The notes: generated by a model not told the origin, from the letters alone. DNA of 64,000 bases from Parvibium lacunae (GCF_003335215.1 NZ_QPGB01000003.1:248001-312000); one strand, 5' to 3'; numbered from the stretch's first letter, positions 30,258 to 41,374 are shown. Numbers and translations are program-made.

Positions 30258-31774
30258 ACCGATATCCCAATTTGTCCCTGCGCCAGTGCGAGCTCTTGGT
30301 AGGCCTCACGGAATACCTCGGCACGATGTGCATAATTACGAAACATGTCCAAACTCGCACAGGCGGGCGACAATAAAACGACCGGGGCAACCGCGACTGC
30401 CGCCTGCGCGGTACGCGCCATCTCAAAGGCTTGTTGCGTTGCTTGTGGTAACGAGTCGCATCTCACCAAAGGCACGCCTTGGTCAGCGAGCGTCTCGGCT
30501 AATAGGGCGGCATCGCGACCAATCAGAAAAACAGCCTGTGCATGTTGGCGAATCGGTGCTGCTAGCGGGGTGAAATCTTGCCCTTTGCCATCCCCCCCGG
30601 CGATCAAATAAATCGGCCGCTGCAAACCCGTTATCGCGGCGACAGTCGCGCCGACATTGGTGCCCTTGCTATCGTCGATAAACTCCACCCCTGCGAGGGT
30701 GCCAATGCATTCCATGCGGTGCGGTTCACCGCGATACTCTCGCAACCCACGTAACAGCGGTGCCCAGGGGATGTCGAGGCGCCGGCAAAGCAACAAGGCT
30801 GCCAAGGCATTCGCCACATTATGCAAACCACGAATCTGTAATGCTTCGGCAGGCATCAGGCGTTTTATCCGAGTAGGAACAGGTAACTCGGCGGTTTTTT
30901 TTCTGCTTTTGGGTTGCGCTTCCTGTGCTTCCGTATCAATTTCAGCTTCTACCAGCCAGCGCATCCCTTGCTCTTCCACCACGCCTAAATCGCCAGCACG
31001 AATCGGGGCATCAATACCAAAACTCTGCCAAGGCACAGTATCGATTGCCTGTGTCATCACCCATTCATCTTGTCGATTCAGCACTCGGTAGGTTTGGCTT
31101 CCGAAAATTCGAGCCTTCGCCGCGCCATAGGCCGACATGGAGCCATGCCAGTCGAGATGATCCTGACTTAAATTCAGAATTGTGGCGACATCCGCCTGTA
31201 AGGTGTGTGTCGTTTCCAATTGAAAGCTAGAGAGCTCCAACACCCACACGGCAGGTAAAGTCTGTTGTTCGAGGGCATCGCTTAACGCATCGAGAGCCGC
31301 CGGGCTAATATTGCCGGCTTTGCAAACGGCATGTCCTGCTTCGCTGAGTAAATGAGCGGTAAGGCTTGTGGTCGTGGTTTTACCATTGGTACCAGTAATC
31401 GCAATCACTTTAGGCGCGTAGCCCTGTGTTTGCTGTAGCTCGGTCAAGGCTTGCGCAAATAGCTCAATTTCGCCAACCACGGGAATCTGTGCCGCGTCGA
31501 CCTGTGTCAACCAATCTTTCCATGGGGCAATTGTTGGCGCTACCCCTGGACTTAGGGCGACTTGCTGCACCCCCTCAAACCAAGATGCCTCTGGCGTACC
31601 CGAAAAATAAGTCACTGTCGGTAGGGTGGCTTGCAAGGTTTCCAGTTGCGGTGGGGCTGGACGAGTGTCAGCAACGCGCACATCATGCCCCTGGCGGACC
31701 AACCAACGCGCCATTGCTAGGCCACTTTCGCCTAGACCAACCACCAGAGTCACTTTGTTCTCACTGTATGACAT
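30251..31774 (-). CDS. murD: UDP-N-acetylmuramoyl-L-alanine--D-glutamate ligase
   Basis: Adds D-Glu to UDP-MurNAc-L-Ala. N-terminal Rossmann motif [10 protein letters not shown] at 11-20 binds the uracil nucleotide, and the ATP loop [12 protein letters not shown] lies near 125-136; the DDSKGTN motif follows. Start at ATG 31774 (MSYSENKV) with AGAGGAAG upstream gives 507 residues, slightly above the common 440-500 because of an insert around 270-290 rich in charged residues ([19 protein letters not shown]). The open frame to 31810 is not conserved. Confidence 0.96.
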   Translation of the reverse strand: MSYSENKVTLVVGLGESGLAMARWLVRQGHDVRVADTRPAPPQLETLQATLPTVTYFSGTPEASWFEGVQQVALSPGVAPTIAPWKDWLTQVDAAQIPVVGEIELFAQALTELQQTQGYAPKVIAITGTNGKTTTTSLTAHLLSEAGHAVCKAGNISPAALDALSDALEQQTLPAVWVLELSSFQLETTHTLQADVATILNLSQDHLDWHGSMSAYGAAKARIFGSQTYRVLNRQDEWVMTQAIDTVPWQSFGIDAPIRAGDLGVVEEQGMRWLVEAEIDTEAQEAQPKSRKKTAELPVPTRIKRLMPAEALQIRGLHNVANALAALLLCRRLDIPWAPLLRGLREYRGEPHRMECIGTLAGVEFIDDSKGTNVGATVAAITGLQRPIYLIAGGDGKGQDFTPLAAPIRQHAQAVFLIGRDAALLAETLADQGVPLVRCDSLPQATQQAFEMARTAQAAVAVAPVVLLSPACASLDMFRNYAHRAEVFREAYQELALAQGQIGISVC

Positions 31775-31826
31775 ACCGTCTTTATCTTCCTCTATGCAAT
31801 CGCAACACACACCGGCGTGATGCGGG

Positions 31827-32996
31827 CTAACGCAGTTTTAATGTGGATAATCCAATTAACACCAACATCATGGTGATAATCCAAAAGCGCACGACCACTT
31901 GTGTTTCTTTCCAACCCGAGACCTCGAAATGGTGATGCAGGGGGGCCATCTTCAAGATCCGGCGGCCTTCGCCATAACGCTTTTTCGTGTATTTGAAATA
32001 CCCCACTTGCAACATGACTGAGAGTGTTTCTGCCACAAACACGCCGCCCATAATGAACAGTACAATCTCTTGCCGGACAATCACCGCCACTGTGCCTAAA
32101 GCCCCGCCCAGCGCCAGCGCCCCAACATCGCCCATAAATACCTGGGCGGGATGGGTGTTAAACCATAAAAAGGCAAGCCCAGCCCCCGCCATAGCCACAC
32201 AAAACACCAGCAGCTCACTGGCCCCTGGAATATGTGGAAAAAATAAATATTTCGAGTAATCCACCCGCCCCACCACGTAAGCGAATACGCCGAGCGCCGC
32301 CCCCACCAAGACTGTTGGCATAATCGCCAGCCCGTCTAAGCCATCGGTTAAGTTCACTGCATTGCTAGTTCCGACAATCACCAGATAAGTGAGCAAAATG
32401 AAGCCCCACACCCCGAGTGGATAACTAATCGTTTTAATAAATGGCAAGATCAAATCTGCTTGCGATGGCAAGGGCATCATGAAACCGCTCTGAATCCATT
32501 GCCAAACCAACGCAAAAATTTTTTCTGTATTCGGCGCCGATACAGCAAACGCCAGATAAATGGATGCCGCCAAGCCGATCACGCTCTGCCAGAAAAATTT
32601 TTCCTTGGATGACATGCCCTTAGGGTTTTTGAACACGACTTTACGATAATCATCAACCCAGCCGACCCAGCCGAATCCCAGTGTCACCAGCAACACCACC
32701 CAAATAAAACGATTCGATAAATCAGCCCAAAGCAGGGTAGAGGTCGCGATTGCCAGCAAAATTAAGGCCCCGCCCATGGTTGGGGTGCCCTGCTTGACCA
32801 AATGGGTTTGCGGACCATCGGTACGTACTGCCTGGCCCATTTTCAATTTTTGTAGATAGCGAATCATCGCTGGCCCTGCCAGTAGGCCAATCAATAGCGC
32901 CGTAGCACCGGCCAGCACCGCCCGTAAGGTGATGTAATTGAACACCGAAAAAGCTCGGATATCTTGTGCGAGCCATTGCGCAAGCTCAAGCAGCAT
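31827..32996 (-). CDS. mraY: Phospho-N-acetylmuramoyl-pentapeptide transferase MraY
   Basis: Integral membrane enzyme that transfers phospho-MurNAc-pentapeptide to undecaprenyl phosphate, forming lipid I. Ten membrane helices; active-site motifs include [17 protein letters not shown] and [12 protein letters not shown] plus the histidine-rich APLHHHFE loop. Start at ATG 32996 ([12 protein letters not shown]) gives 389 residues, the family length; upstream codons to 33104 belong to the overlapping end of murE-murF in another frame. Overlap with that gene is 11 bases. Confidence 0.97.
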   Translation of the reverse strand: MLLELAQWLAQDIRAFSVFNYITLRAVLAGATALLIGLLAGPAMIRYLQKLKMGQAVRTDGPQTHLVKQGTPTMGGALILLAIATSTLLWADLSNRFIWVVLLVTLGFGWVGWVDDYRKVVFKNPKGMSSKEKFFWQSVIGLAASIYLAFAVSAPNTEKIFALVWQWIQSGFMMPLPSQADLILPFIKTISYPLGVWGFILLTYLVIVGTSNAVNLTDGLDGLAIMPTVLVGAALGVFAYVVGRVDYSKYLFFPHIPGASELLVFCVAMAGAGLAFLWFNTHPAQVFMGDVGALALGGALGTVAVIVRQEIVLFIMGGVFVAETLSVMLQVGYFKYTKKRYGEGRRILKMAPLHHHFEVSGWKETQVVVRFWIITMMLVLIGLSTLKLR

Positions 32997-35900
32997 GGCG
33001 CTCTCCTTGATGGGGTTGTATGTGCTGGGAAGCGGCTGAGCTTGCCCCGTGAGAAGCAGGCACGGTAGCGTCAGTAACACCGCTATTATTAGCACTATAG
33101 TCATTCGCTAGCGCTGCCTGAATCGCGGCCACCACGCGCTCCATCCGCATGAAACGTGAGCCCTTAACGAGCACGCAGCACTCTGGGGTTAAACGTGGCA
33201 ACAGATCCTGCAATAGGCTGGCTTGATCGGCGAAATGTTGCGCACCCTCACCAAACGCCTCGCTACTATGTGCGGCCAACGCGCCCACCGTCAATAACCG
33301 AGTGAGTTGCTGTTGCTGGGCATACTGCCCGACTTCTTCATGGAATGCCGGCCCTGCCGCGCCGACTTCCCCCATGTCACCCAAAATCAGAATCCGTTGC
33401 CGATAGGTCATCTGCCCAGCCAGCACTTGGATAGCAGCACGGACCGAGTCGGGGTTAGCGTTGTACGTATCATCGATCAAACGCATCCCATTGCGCAGCG
33501 TGTGTTGCACCAAGCGGCCTGGGACAGCGCTGAATTGTGCCAAGCCAGCCTGAATCGCGAAGATTGAACAGCCTGCAGCATAAGCACAAGCAATCGCGGC
33601 TAGCGCATTACGGGCATTGTGCTCACCCGCCACGTTAAGCTCTACGGTAAAGCGCATCATCGGTTCGTTACTGATTGAACAGGATAGCTGCATGCCCTGG
33701 GGCTGGATCGTGAGCCGACCTTCTACCGTGGCTTGCGCTTCGTCAGTCTCCAAACCAAACGTCAAACAGCGTGCGGCGCCTGCCTGCTTGCGCCACAGCG
33801 CATGGTATTCAGCTTGGGCCGCGGGAAATACGGCGCAACCTTGCGCCCCCAATGCGCGCAATACGTCGCCATTTTCTTGTGCGACAGCGGCAATACTGCC
33901 CATGAATTCTTGGTGTTCGCGTTGTGCATTATTCACCAGCGCGACGGTGGGTTGGGTGAGTTGCGCCAACCAGGCAATCTCACCCGGATGATTCATGCCC
34001 AATTCAATCACGGCGGCTTGATGCGCTGGCTGTAAACGACAGAGCGTCAGCGGCACCCCAATTTCATTATTCAAATTGCCTGCTGTTGCCAGCCGCGCCT
34101 CTGCACCATATTGGGCTGCCAAGATGCTCGCAAGCATTTCTTTGACGGTGGTCTTGCCATTGCTGCCGGTGACCGCAATCATAGGGAGCGCATAGAGTTG
34201 CCGCCATGCTGCGGCGATTTCGCCGAGCGCACGGCGGCTATCTGGCACGATAATTAAAGGCAATGGCGCAGCAGCCATTGCAGGGCTAGCTTGGGAGTGC
34301 AGATAACGAGCTAGCGCATTGGCCTCTACCACTGCCGCAGCCGCGCCCTGAGCAGCAACCTGTGGCAAGTACGCATGGCCATCGAACTGTTCTCCGCGTA
34401 AGGCAACAAATAACTGACCTGGCTGTAACTGCCGGCTGTCAGTACAAATACCGACAAAGGGACGATTATCGGATGCCTGTAACACGGCACCCGATAAACT
34501 CTGCACCAACTGCCAGAGATTGCCACGCACGCCTAACGTAGCAGAGTCGTTTGTTTGTTCGGTTTTCATGGCCGGCCTACGTTGGCGCAGACTGATCGCC
34601 CGTTCTGCTTCCGCCATGTCGCTAAAGGGATGACGCACCCCTGCGCAATCCTGATAAGGCTCGGCGCCTTTACCTGCCAGCAAAATGACATCGGCTGGCG
34701 CCGCTTGGGCTATGACTTGCTGAATCGCCCGCGCACGATCAAGTTCCACGACAACAGTCGTCGCCATCACACCCGCCTCGACATGCGTTGAAGTTGCTGT
34801 ATCGCCTACTCGGCTTGGCGAACTGAACGCTAACGCAGCGGGCAAACCAGATAACATGGCTGCTAGAATCTTTTCCGGCTCTTCCCGGCGAGGATTATCA
34901 GTGGTTAACCACAGATGATCTGCGTAGCGTGATGCCACACTCACCATCAAGGGCCGCTTTACCTTGTCTCGCTCACCACCGCAACCAAAAACAACATGCA
35001 AACGGCCTTGACGTTGCTGACAGAGCGGATGTAATGCCTGTAAACATTGGGCGAGCGCATCAGGGGTGTGGGCATAATCAACAAAAACTTGCGGCATCAA
35101 TCCTGACACCCCACCAGTATGCTCTGCCATAAAGGGGTAATGGACTGGCTGCAACCGCCCAGGAACCGGGGCGAGCGTTGCCAACACCTTCACAATGTTA
35201 GCGAGCGGATAGCCAGCCGCGAGCAATACACCGATTACGCCAGTGATATTACTGACATTAAATTGCCCAAAGATTGGAACCTGAACCACCGCTTCATCAT
35301 GGTTGGCAGGCCGCTGTCGGTCCCATACCTTCACCGACCAACGCATTCCCAAGGGAGCTGCCTGTGCCCACGACACCGCTGTGGCCTGCACAATCACATC
35401 ACACCAATCAACCGCAACACCTTGAGTGGTATAGCCCCAAACACGCACCTGTTGATTGAGAGGCCGCATTTGTACGGCGGCGGGATCATCGAGATTTAAG
35501 ACAACAGCGTGTAAATCTGGAAATTGAAACAGCTGCGCTTTTGCGGCGGCGTAGGCTGCCATTGACCCATGGTAATCGAGGTGGTCATGCGTTAAGTTGG
35601 TAAACAGGGCATAGGAAAATGGAACGGCAGCCGCACGTTGCTGAACCAAACCAATTGAGGACACTTCCATCACAACGTGCTTTGCCCCAGCCTCAATCTG
35701 TTGCCGCAAATTGGCCTGCAGCGATAAGGCATCGGGCGTAGTGTTTAATGCGGGCTGCGTCGGATCAATCGCGCCGAGCAAGCCCGCCCCCAACGTGCCC
35801 ACCACGCCGCTGGGCGTGCCACTCAAGGCCGCAAACGCTTGCGCGAGCCAGAAGCTGCATGAGGTCTTACCATTGGTCCCTGTAATACCGACATACTGCG

Positions 35901-36228
35901 GCGCAGGATAATCATCGAGCCGATAAAACTGCCGCGCAATCTGACTGGCCAAGCCTTTTAGGCCCTGGATCGCCAATCCAGGGCGGCCTTGCCAAGCCTG
36001 CGACCAGCGCTCGCTCTCGGTGGCTTCATAGACCACGGCAACCGCACCCGCTTGCCATGCCTGCTCAATGTAGGCACGGCCATCTTGCGCCACACCACTC
36101 ACGCCTGCTTCACCAGGATAGGCAAAGAAAATATCGCCCGCTTGTAGCTGCCGGCTATCACTGATCAGCCGAGTCTGCGGCTGCGCGTGCTGACGCAGGA
36201 AAGATTGGATTGACGCCAGGGGGGTCAT
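32986..36228 (-). CDS. murE-murF: MurE-MurF fusion: UDP-MurNAc-tripeptide synthetase / tripeptide--D-Ala-D-Ala ligase
   Basis: One 1080-codon frame holds two complete Mur ligases. Residues 1-550 are MurE: ATP loop GTNGKT (116-121) and the DNPRREEP motif (444-451) that selects meso-diaminopimelate. Residues from about 554 are Mur[18 protein letters not shown] loop GSNGKTT (688-694), NLNNEIGVP and DTYNANPDS. The join is short ([13 protein letters not shown]), and Met554 may mark an ancestral murF start. About 40 polar residues extend the C-terminus. The two enzymes add consecutive residues to the stem peptide. A similar fusion is known from Bordetella. Overlaps ftsI by 4 and mraY by 11 bases. 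Confidence 0.96.
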   Translation of the reverse strand: MTPLASIQSFLRQHAQPQTRLISDSRQLQAGDIFFAYPGEAGVSGVAQDGRAYIEQAWQAGAVAVVYEATESERWSQAWQGRPGLAIQGLKGLASQIARQFYRLDDYPAPQYVGITGTNGKTSCSFWLAQAFAALSGTPSGVVGTLGAGLLGAIDPTQPALNTTPDALSLQANLRQQIEAGAKHVVMEVSSIGLVQQRAAAVPFSYALFTNLTHDHLDYHGSMAAYAAAKAQLFQFPDLHAVVLNLDDPAAVQMRPLNQQVRVWGYTTQGVAVDWCDVIVQATAVSWAQAAPLGMRWSVKVWDRQRPANHDEAVVQVPIFGQFNVSNITGVIGVLLAAGYPLANIVKVLATLAPVPGRLQPVHYPFMAEHTGGVSGLMPQVFVDYAHTPDALAQCLQALHPLCQQRQGRLHVVFGCGGERDKVKRPLMVSVASRYADHLWLTTDNPRREEPEKILAAMLSGLPAALAFSSPSRVGDTATSTHVEAGVMATTVVVELDRARAIQQVIAQAAPADVILLAGKGAEPYQDCAGVRHPFSDMAEAERAISLRQRRPAMKTEQTNDSATLGVRGNLWQLVQSLSGAVLQASDNRPFVGICTDSRQLQPGQLFVALRGEQFDGHAYLPQVAAQGAAAAVVEANALARYLHSQASPAMAAAPLPLIIVPDSRRALGEIAAAWRQLYALPMIAVTGSNGKTTVKEMLASILAAQYGAEARLATAGNLNNEIGVPLTLCRLQPAHQAAVIELGMNHPGEIAWLAQLTQPTVALVNNAQREHQEFMGSIAAVAQENGDVLRALGAQGCAVFPAAQAEYHALWRKQAGAARCLTFGLETDEAQATVEGRLTIQPQGMQLSCSISNEPMMRFTVELNVAGEHNARNALAAIACAYAAGCSIFAIQAGLAQFSAVPGRLVQHTLRNGMRLIDDTYNANPDSVRAAIQVLAGQMTYRQRILILGDMGEVGAAGPAFHEEVGQYAQQQQLTRLLTVGALAAHSSEAFGEGAQHFADQASLLQDLLPRLTPECCVLVKGSRFMRMERVVAAIQAALANDYSANNSGVTDATVPASHGASSAASQHIQPHQGERHAA

Positions 36229-38105
36229 ACACCCTCCTCCAATACCTCTGCGGGCACAACAATCTCCGTTTTGTGGGGAATATCTGGCTGGATTTGTAGA
36301 ATGCGCATGGCGTTTTCAACGATTGCGCTGTAAATCGGTGCCGCGACTTCGCCTCCATAATGCTTACCCGCGCTGGGTTCATCGACCATCACCGCGATAA
36401 TGATTCGCGGCTGACCAACAGGAGCGAACCCGGCAAAGGAAGAAACATAGCGATTCTCATAGCCTTGTTTACCGAGTTTGTGGGCGGTTCCTGTTTTACC
36501 TGCAACGCTGTAACCAATGACCTGTGCTTTTGGTGCGGTTCCACCGGGCCCCGCTGCCATTTCTAACATTTTGCGAACCGACTGTGCGGTCTTGGCTGAA
36601 ACAACACGCTGGGTGACTAATGGCTGGCCGCCAGCATTGAGTTTCTGAAAACTCAACGGAACCAGATCGCCATCGCGCGCAAAAATACTGTAAGCGCGGG
36701 CCAACTGAATCAGAGACACAGAAATACCGTGACCATAGGACATGGTTGCCTGCTCAATCGGCCGCCAGCTTTTCCAGGGCCGCACACGACCCGCGGTTGC
36801 GCCCGGAAAGCCAACGCGAGGCGCTTGGCCAAAGCCGAGTTCAGTTAAGAAGGACCACATTACCTCGCGCTCAATTTGCAAGGCAATTTTTGCCGTGCCT
36901 ACATTACTGGACTTCTGCACAATTTCTTCCACCGTTAACCAACCGTGGGGATGCGCGTCACCAATCGTGGCGGTGCCGATCGTTAACTTGCCGGGTGCGG
37001 TTTGAATCTGTTTTTGTGGCGTAATCAAGCGCTGCTCCAGACCCAACGCAACCGTAAATGGCTTGAGCGTCGAGCCTGGCTCAAACGCATCCGTCAAGAC
37101 CCGATTACGCAGTTCCGCGCCGCTCAAATGACTACGCTGGTTTGGGTTGTAGGTTGGGAAATTCGCCAGCGCCAGTACCTCACCCGTTTGCACATCGAGC
37201 ACCACTGCCGCCGCCGCTTTGGCACGATGCTGCTGCATCGCCTGTTTCAGCTGCGAATACACGACATACTGAATACGAGTATCAATCGATAAGGTTAAAT
37301 CGCGGCCATCACGAGGTGGCTGCGTACTGCCCATATCTTCAATCACACGCCCCAATCGATCCTTAATCACCCGACGCGAGCCATTCACTCCCACCAAGGC
37401 TTGTTGCATTGACAACTCGACCCCTTCTTGGCCAAGATCCTCAATATTGGTAAAGCCAACGACATGCGCTAAGGTTTCCCCTTCTGGGTAATAGCGCTTG
37501 TATTCATCCCGCTCATGAATCCCGGCGATTTTGAGTGCGGCAATTTTCTCCGCCACGTCAAGATCAACCTGACGACGCAAATACACGAAACTCCGATCTG
37601 CCTGCAATTTACGTTTTAGTTCAGTTAACGGTAAATTTAATAAGCTCGCAAGCTGGGGTAATTTCGCTAGGCGTTCGCGCCACTCCTGCTCGCGCTGAGC
37701 CAGACTGATTTTTTCATTTTTACTGATTTCCATCACATCATCTGGGATCGCCCAGATCGCTTTCGCCGGCACACTGGAAGCCAGCACCACGCCATTGCGG
37801 TCTAGAATTTTGCCGCGCGTTGCTGGTAACTCCAACGTTCTGGCATAGCGCGACTCTCCCTGGCGCTGTAAGAAATCCGTAGAAAAGCCCTGCAGGTAAA
37901 CAGCACGCGCAATCAACGCCAGAAAAGCCAGCGCAATCAATACTAGCAACAGTCGGGAGCGCCAACGTGGTAGCGATAAATTCAGTACTGGGTTAGCCGA
38001 GAACGAGACGCCACGCTTATTCGCTCCACTACCACGCTTGGTTCCGGTGGCACCGGCCTTCGCCCCCACCTTCACCCCACCGTGCTGTAAACCTAATTCA
38101 CTCAT
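36225..38105 (-). CDS. ftsI: Septal penicillin-binding protein 3 (FtsI, transpeptidase)
   Basis: Class B penicillin-binding protein that crosslinks septal peptidoglycan. Basic cytoplasmic N-terminus (about 50 residues), one membrane helix (51-70), dimerisation domain, then the transpeptidase with nucleophile Ser345 in STLK, SSN, and KTGT. Start at ATG 38105 (MSELGLQH) has a GGGAGGGG ribosome binding site and gives 626 residues; the frame is also open to 38135. It overlaps ftsL by 8 bases and murE-murF by 4. Confidence 0.96.
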   Translation of the reverse strand: MSELGLQHGGVKVGAKAGATGTKRGSGANKRGVSFSANPVLNLSLPRWRSRLLLVLIALAFLALIARAVYLQGFSTDFLQRQGESRYARTLELPATRGKILDRNGVVLASSVPAKAIWAIPDDVMEISKNEKISLAQREQEWRERLAKLPQLASLLNLPLTELKRKLQADRSFVYLRRQVDLDVAEKIAALKIAGIHERDEYKRYYPEGETLAHVVGFTNIEDLGQEGVELSMQQALVGVNGSRRVIKDRLGRVIEDMGSTQPPRDGRDLTLSIDTRIQYVVYSQLKQAMQQHRAKAAAAVVLDVQTGEVLALANFPTYNPNQRSHLSGAELRNRVLTDAFEPGSTLKPFTVALGLEQRLITPQKQIQTAPGKLTIGTATIGDAHPHGWLTVEEIVQKSSNVGTAKIALQIEREVMWSFLTELGFGQAPRVGFPGATAGRVRPWKSWRPIEQATMSYGHGISVSLIQLARAYSIFARDGDLVPLSFQKLNAGGQPLVTQRVVSAKTAQSVRKMLEMAAGPGGTAPKAQVIGYSVAGKTGTAHKLGKQGYENRYVSSFAGFAPVGQPRIIIAVMVDEPSAGKHYGGEVAAPIYSAIVENAMRILQIQPDIPHKTEIVVPAEVLEEGV

Positions 38106-38382
38106 GGTGCCCCTCCCGCGTCTCCGGGGAAACATAGAGGGTTCTCGCTGGGGTCACGCTTTGCATACGTAACTCACGCCGCGCCGCACTGTCGATTAAA
38201 CTGGCTTTCGCACTATTCGATTGCTCAAGCTGCAATTGATCCCACTCAACCTCGAGCTGACGCATTGTCGCTTGCGCCCGATCCAGCGTTACAAAGAGCG
38301 TACGCTCACGCTGCCGCGCATTGATTAACCCAAACGCAGACGCGAGTAATAACAGGATAAGAAATATTTGGCCGCGAGTCAT
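38098..38382 (-). CDS. ftsL: Cell division protein FtsL
   Basis: Small bitopic divisome protein, partner of FtsQ and FtsB. 94 residues: one N-terminal membrane helix (about 4-21) followed by a coiled coil (about 22-65, [20 protein letters not shown]). Sequence identity in this family is low, so the call rests on architecture, length and its place between rsmH and ftsI. ATGA overlap with rsmH. Confidence 0.92.
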   Translation of the reverse strand: MTRGQIFLILLLLASAFGLINARQRERTLFVTLDRAQATMRQLEVEWDQLQLEQSNSAKASLIDSAARRELRMQSVTPARTLYVSPETREGHHE

Positions 38383-39377
38383 GGGCGCCCCTTCAACTGC
38401 GTCGGCGTCAGCAAGGGGAGCGTTAATAATTGCCCGACCTCTGCGGCAGAAGGCTCACGGCACTTTTCAGCGACCCGCAAAATCGCCGAGCGCGCACGTG
38501 GATTGGCGGCGACTTCGGCTGCGCTAGGCTTGATACGATCAACTAACCGTAGAATGGGTTGCGGCAGGTCCGCAGCGCGGACAGGCATACCGCGCGGAGG
38601 CTGGATGACCTGCACCAAACGCTGCATGAATTGTTTAACCAGGCGATCTTCCAATGAATGAAAGCTGATCACCGCCAGCCTCCCTCCCACGTTTAATACC
38701 TGCACGGCATTTGCTAGCGCACGCGGCAACTGCGCAAGCTCTTGATTGAGGTGAATCCGTATAGCTTGAAAGGTGCGTGTGGCCGGATCTTGCCCGACCT
38801 CCTTCTTACGGACACAACCTGCCACGAGCGTGGCAAGGTCGCGAGTGGTAACAAGGGGCCGCCCCGCTGCCCGGCGCGCAACAATCGCTGCTGCAATCTG
38901 AAAAGCAAACCGTTCTTCCCCATAGCCCGCTATCACCTCTCTTATCTCTTGCTCGGTCGCCTGTGCCAACCAAGCCGCTGCGGTTAGCCCTTGCGTGTTA
39001 TCCATGCGCATATCCAGGGGGCCATCCAAGCGAAAGCTGAACCCGCGCTCCGCCTGGTCTATTTGTGGTGAAGAAATCCCCAAATCCAGCAACACCCCAT
39101 CAACCCCAGACCAACCGCGCCGTTCTAGCACATCTGGCAACGCAATAAATGCCGCATGCTCAATAGCGAAGCGCGCATCTTCTATCTCTGCCGCTGCCGC
39201 AATGGCTTGCGGATCTTTATCAAACGCCAAGAGCCGCCCACGCTCACCCAATTGCGCCAGAATCGCTCGACTATGCCCACCCCGACCAAACGTGCCGTCT
39301 ACGATTTGGCTATCCGGCTGCAACGCCAAAGCGGCAACGGCTTCTGACAACAACACCGATTGATGTGCTGCCGTCAT
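38379..39377 (-). CDS. rsmH: 16S rRNA (cytosine1402-N4)-methyltransferase RsmH
   Basis: SAM-dependent methyltransferase of 16S rRNA C1402 (formerly MraW). It has the N-terminal [12 protein letters not shown] loop [24 protein letters not shown] and the [15 protein letters not shown] motif. 332 residues. Starts at the last base of the mraZ stop (TAATG) and overlaps ftsL as ATGA. Confidence 0.97.
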   Translation of the reverse strand: MTAAHQSVLLSEAVAALALQPDSQIVDGTFGRGGHSRAILAQLGERGRLLAFDKDPQAIAAAAEIEDARFAIEHAAFIALPDVLERRGWSGVDGVLLDLGISSPQIDQAERGFSFRLDGPLDMRMDNTQGLTAAAWLAQATEQEIREVIAGYGEERFAFQIAAAIVARRAAGRPLVTTRDLATLVAGCVRKKEVGQDPATRTFQAIRIHLNQELAQLPRALANAVQVLNVGGRLAVISFHSLEDRLVKQFMQRLVQVIQPPRGMPVRAADLPQPILRLVDRIKPSAAEVAANPRARSAILRVAEKCREPSAAEVGQLLTLPLLTPTQLKGRP

Positions 39378-39805
39378 TAAAAACTCAATTCATGCAATAC
39401 CGTTGGCATCGGCTGCTCGAGGGCCGCCATTTCGTCAGCTTGCAGGCGCCGGCTGTCCCAGAGTTCAAAATGCGAGCCCATGCCCATCAGAACCACGTCT
39501 TTATCTAGCGCCGCAGCCTCACGCAACTCAGGCGCAATCAAAATTCGGCCAGCGCCATCCATCTCGACATCCACCGCACTACCCAGAAACAAGCGTTGCC
39601 AGGCGCGCGCTGACATCGGCCACGCGGCAATCTTTTCCCGATTCATTTCCCACACCGGGCGCGGAAATACGAGCAGGCAGCCATGCGGGTGGCGCGTAAG
39701 CGTGAGACGCCCCTCGCACTGCGCAGCAAGGACGTCACGATGCCGAGCCGGTACCGCAATACGGCCCTTCCCATCCATCGCCAACGCTGATCGCCCTTGG
39801 AACAT
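39377..39805 (-). CDS. mraZ: Transcriptional regulator MraZ
   Basis: SpoVT/AbrB-like regulator that binds repeats in front of its own operon. The start at ATG 39805 ([15 protein letters not shown]) gives 142 residues, the family length, with [13 protein letters not shown] and the second repeat [16 protein letters not shown]. The frame is open to 39895, but those codons cover the operator and promoter. First gene of the dcw operon. Confidence 0.96.
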   Translation of the reverse strand: MFQGRSALAMDGKGRIAVPARHRDVLAAQCEGRLTLTRHPHGCLLVFPRPVWEMNREKIAAWPMSARAWQRLFLGSAVDVEMDGAGRILIAPELREAAALDKDVVLMGMGSHFELWDSRRLQADEMAALEQPMPTVLHELSF

Positions 39806-39818
39806 GACGCCCTCACTC

Positions 39819-39868
39819 CCCTCACACCAAAACACCACTTTTTTACACTTTTCACCACGAATCACCAC
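39819..39868 (-). promoter_or_regulatory. Putative MraZ operator: 10-bp-period GTGGTG boxes
   Basis: Between the mraZ -10 box and start codon the minus strand carries successive 10-base units beginning GTGGTGATTC (39859-39868), GTGGTGAAAA (39849-39858), GTGTAAAAAA (39839-39848), GTGGTGTTTT (39829-39838) and a weaker GGTGTGAGGG (39819-39828). MraZ proteins are known to bind direct repeats with 10-bp spacing upstream of mraZ, so this is a likely autoregulatory operator. Binding itself is inferred. Confidence 0.75.
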
Positions 39869-39895
39869 TTTAGTGGAATGTTTTTGATGGGTCAA
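39867..39895 (-). promoter_or_regulatory. Sigma70 promoter of the mraZ (dcw) operon
   Basis: On the minus strand TTGACC (39890-39895) and TAAAGT (39867-39872) are 17 bases apart. The -10 box touches the first MraZ-type box, and transcription would start inside the repeat array, so a bound repressor could block initiation. The remaining gap to rnpB (39896-40124) is A/T-rich near the promoter and holds nothing else I recognise. Confidence 0.75.
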
Positions 39896-40124
39896 GCTGA
39901 AAATCGAAAAAAATCAATTAGAACAATGACTTAGCGTGTTTTATCAAGGTGAAATTGGAATAAAAAAATGAATAAAAACAATACCCTGGCGCGCACATTG
40001 AAAGTGGCTTATGAGGAGTAAAGAGGGAATGAGGAGGAATAGCGCTAAGGCCTGCATCAGGCTGACGCAGCAATCTCACAACAAGGGCCGAACGCTCAGT
40101 CAGCTGGGCGGTAGATCACGAATA

Positions 40125-40453
40125 AGGCAAAGTCGATCGATAAGCCGGATTCTGTGTCAGCAACAACGCCAGGCAAGCTGGGTTGTTACGACGGCAATCA
40201 TTCCTCTTGGTGGTATATCGCTATCCCACTCTAGCCACCTACCCGCACACTCACCGGGCCGGGTCAGCGTGTGCCTATTTGGTGTTGCTCCCCGTAGAGA
40301 TTGCCCGTTTCACCCGAACTGAATCGGCTCGTCTCTGTTGCTCTAATCCGCATCTCACGATGGACAGGTATTACCTGCTACGGCGCCCTTTGGAGTCCGG
40401 ACTTTCCTCGTCAAACATGGCTATGTTTGACGCGATTGCCTGATCGACTTTGC
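40125..40453 (-). ncRNA. rnpB: RNase P RNA (type A)
   Basis: Catalytic RNA that matures tRNA 5' ends. On the minus strand: P1 pairing of 11 bp (40442-40452 with 40128-40138), P3 hairpin with a 10-bp stem (40409-40432), the conserved GAGGAAAGTCCGGACTCC of P4 (40392-40409), the later CAGAATCCGGCTTATCG 3' element near 40139-40156, and an ACGGGCAA-type CR segment. Length about 329 bases. Ends are set by P1 and may be off by a few bases. A possible -10 box TAAAAT is at 40461-40466. Located between mraZ and the OmpR-type regulator gene. Confidence 0.95.
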
Positions 40454-40639
40454 GTTGGCGATTTTATCAGCTTGCTGGAGAGGGGGGAGTTTATCTTTAT
40501 CACCCACACAACGAAGTGCAAAATTCGACGAATGAGATTGTTAAATTCGGCAAAGAGCACTACACATTTTGATCGACTTGCGGATAATCGCAGTATGAGG
40601 CAGTAACAATAAATACAGACAATAGGATTTGGGATAGCT

Positions 40640-41374
40640 ATGCGCATAGCCGCACTCGACGATGATGCCGAACAAGTACAGATGATCACGGCAACGCTCA
40701 CCGCCGCCGGGCATACTTGTCACAGCTTTACGCAAGGAAAACAGCTCATGGTGCATTTGCGCCGTGAGAGCTTTGATTTGCTCATTCTGGACTGGCAGGT
40801 GCCTGATGTGTCCGGGTTGGAAATTTTGCAATGGCTACGCGCCAACAGCGAACAAATGACGCCCGTACTGTTCACCACCTCGCGGGCCAGTGAAGATGAT
40901 ATTGTGGCTGCGCTCGCCGCCGGGGCCGATGATTACATGATCAAACCCATCCGGCGGGCGGAATTAGTGGCACGCGTGCAGGCGCTGCTACGCCGGGCCT
41001 ATCCGAACCACCTGAATAGCAGCACACTCGAATATGAGCATTATCATTTCGATGTGCGGTCAGGTGAGCTGCGCTTAGAGGGCGCCGCTATCGAATTGAC
41101 CCGTAAAGAATTTGATCTTGCGTTGCTGTTCTTTCGGAATATGGGACGCCCGTTATCCCGCACCCATATTGTTGAATCTGTGTGGGGGCGCGATCCTGAT
41201 ATTCCTTCCCGGACGATGGACACCCATGTCTCGCGCGTGCGCAATAAGCTTAAATTAAGGCCCGAAAATGGTTATCGCTTGAGTGGCGTCTATAGCTATG
41301 GCTATCGACTCGAACGGGTGGAGCCATTGGCCCTCGACAAAAATCCAGAGACGCCCCCGCTCGACGCGAGATAA
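40640..41374 (+). CDS. OmpR-family response regulator
   Basis: Two-component response regulator. Receiver domain (1-120) with acidic D7-D9, phosphoacceptor D51 (LILDWQ), T/S at 79-81 and K102 (MIKP), all intact; winged-helix DNA-binding domain (about 130-230) with ELTRKEFDLALLFFRN and RTMDTHVSRVRNKL. 244 residues. First of a block that continues with the FecR-domain protein and the CHASE2 kinase at 41511 and 43226; the kinase is its most likely partner. Confidence 0.94.
   Translation: MRIAALDDDAEQVQMITATLTAAGHTCHSFTQGKQLMVHLRRESFDLLILDWQVPDVSGLEILQWLRANSEQMTPVLFTTSRASEDDIVAALAAGADDYMIKPIRRAELVARVQALLRRAYPNHLNSSTLEYEHYHFDVRSGELRLEGAAIELTRKEFDLALLFFRNMGRPLSRTHIVESVWGRDPDIPSRTMDTHVSRVRNKLKLRPENGYRLSGVYSYGYRLERVEPLALDKNPETPPLDAR

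Noticed and set aside
34567-34569. Separate murF starting at the internal ATG (Met554)
   Set aside because: No stop codon separates the MurE and MurF parts, and the frame runs through, so one fused gene is annotated; internal initiation remains only a possibility.
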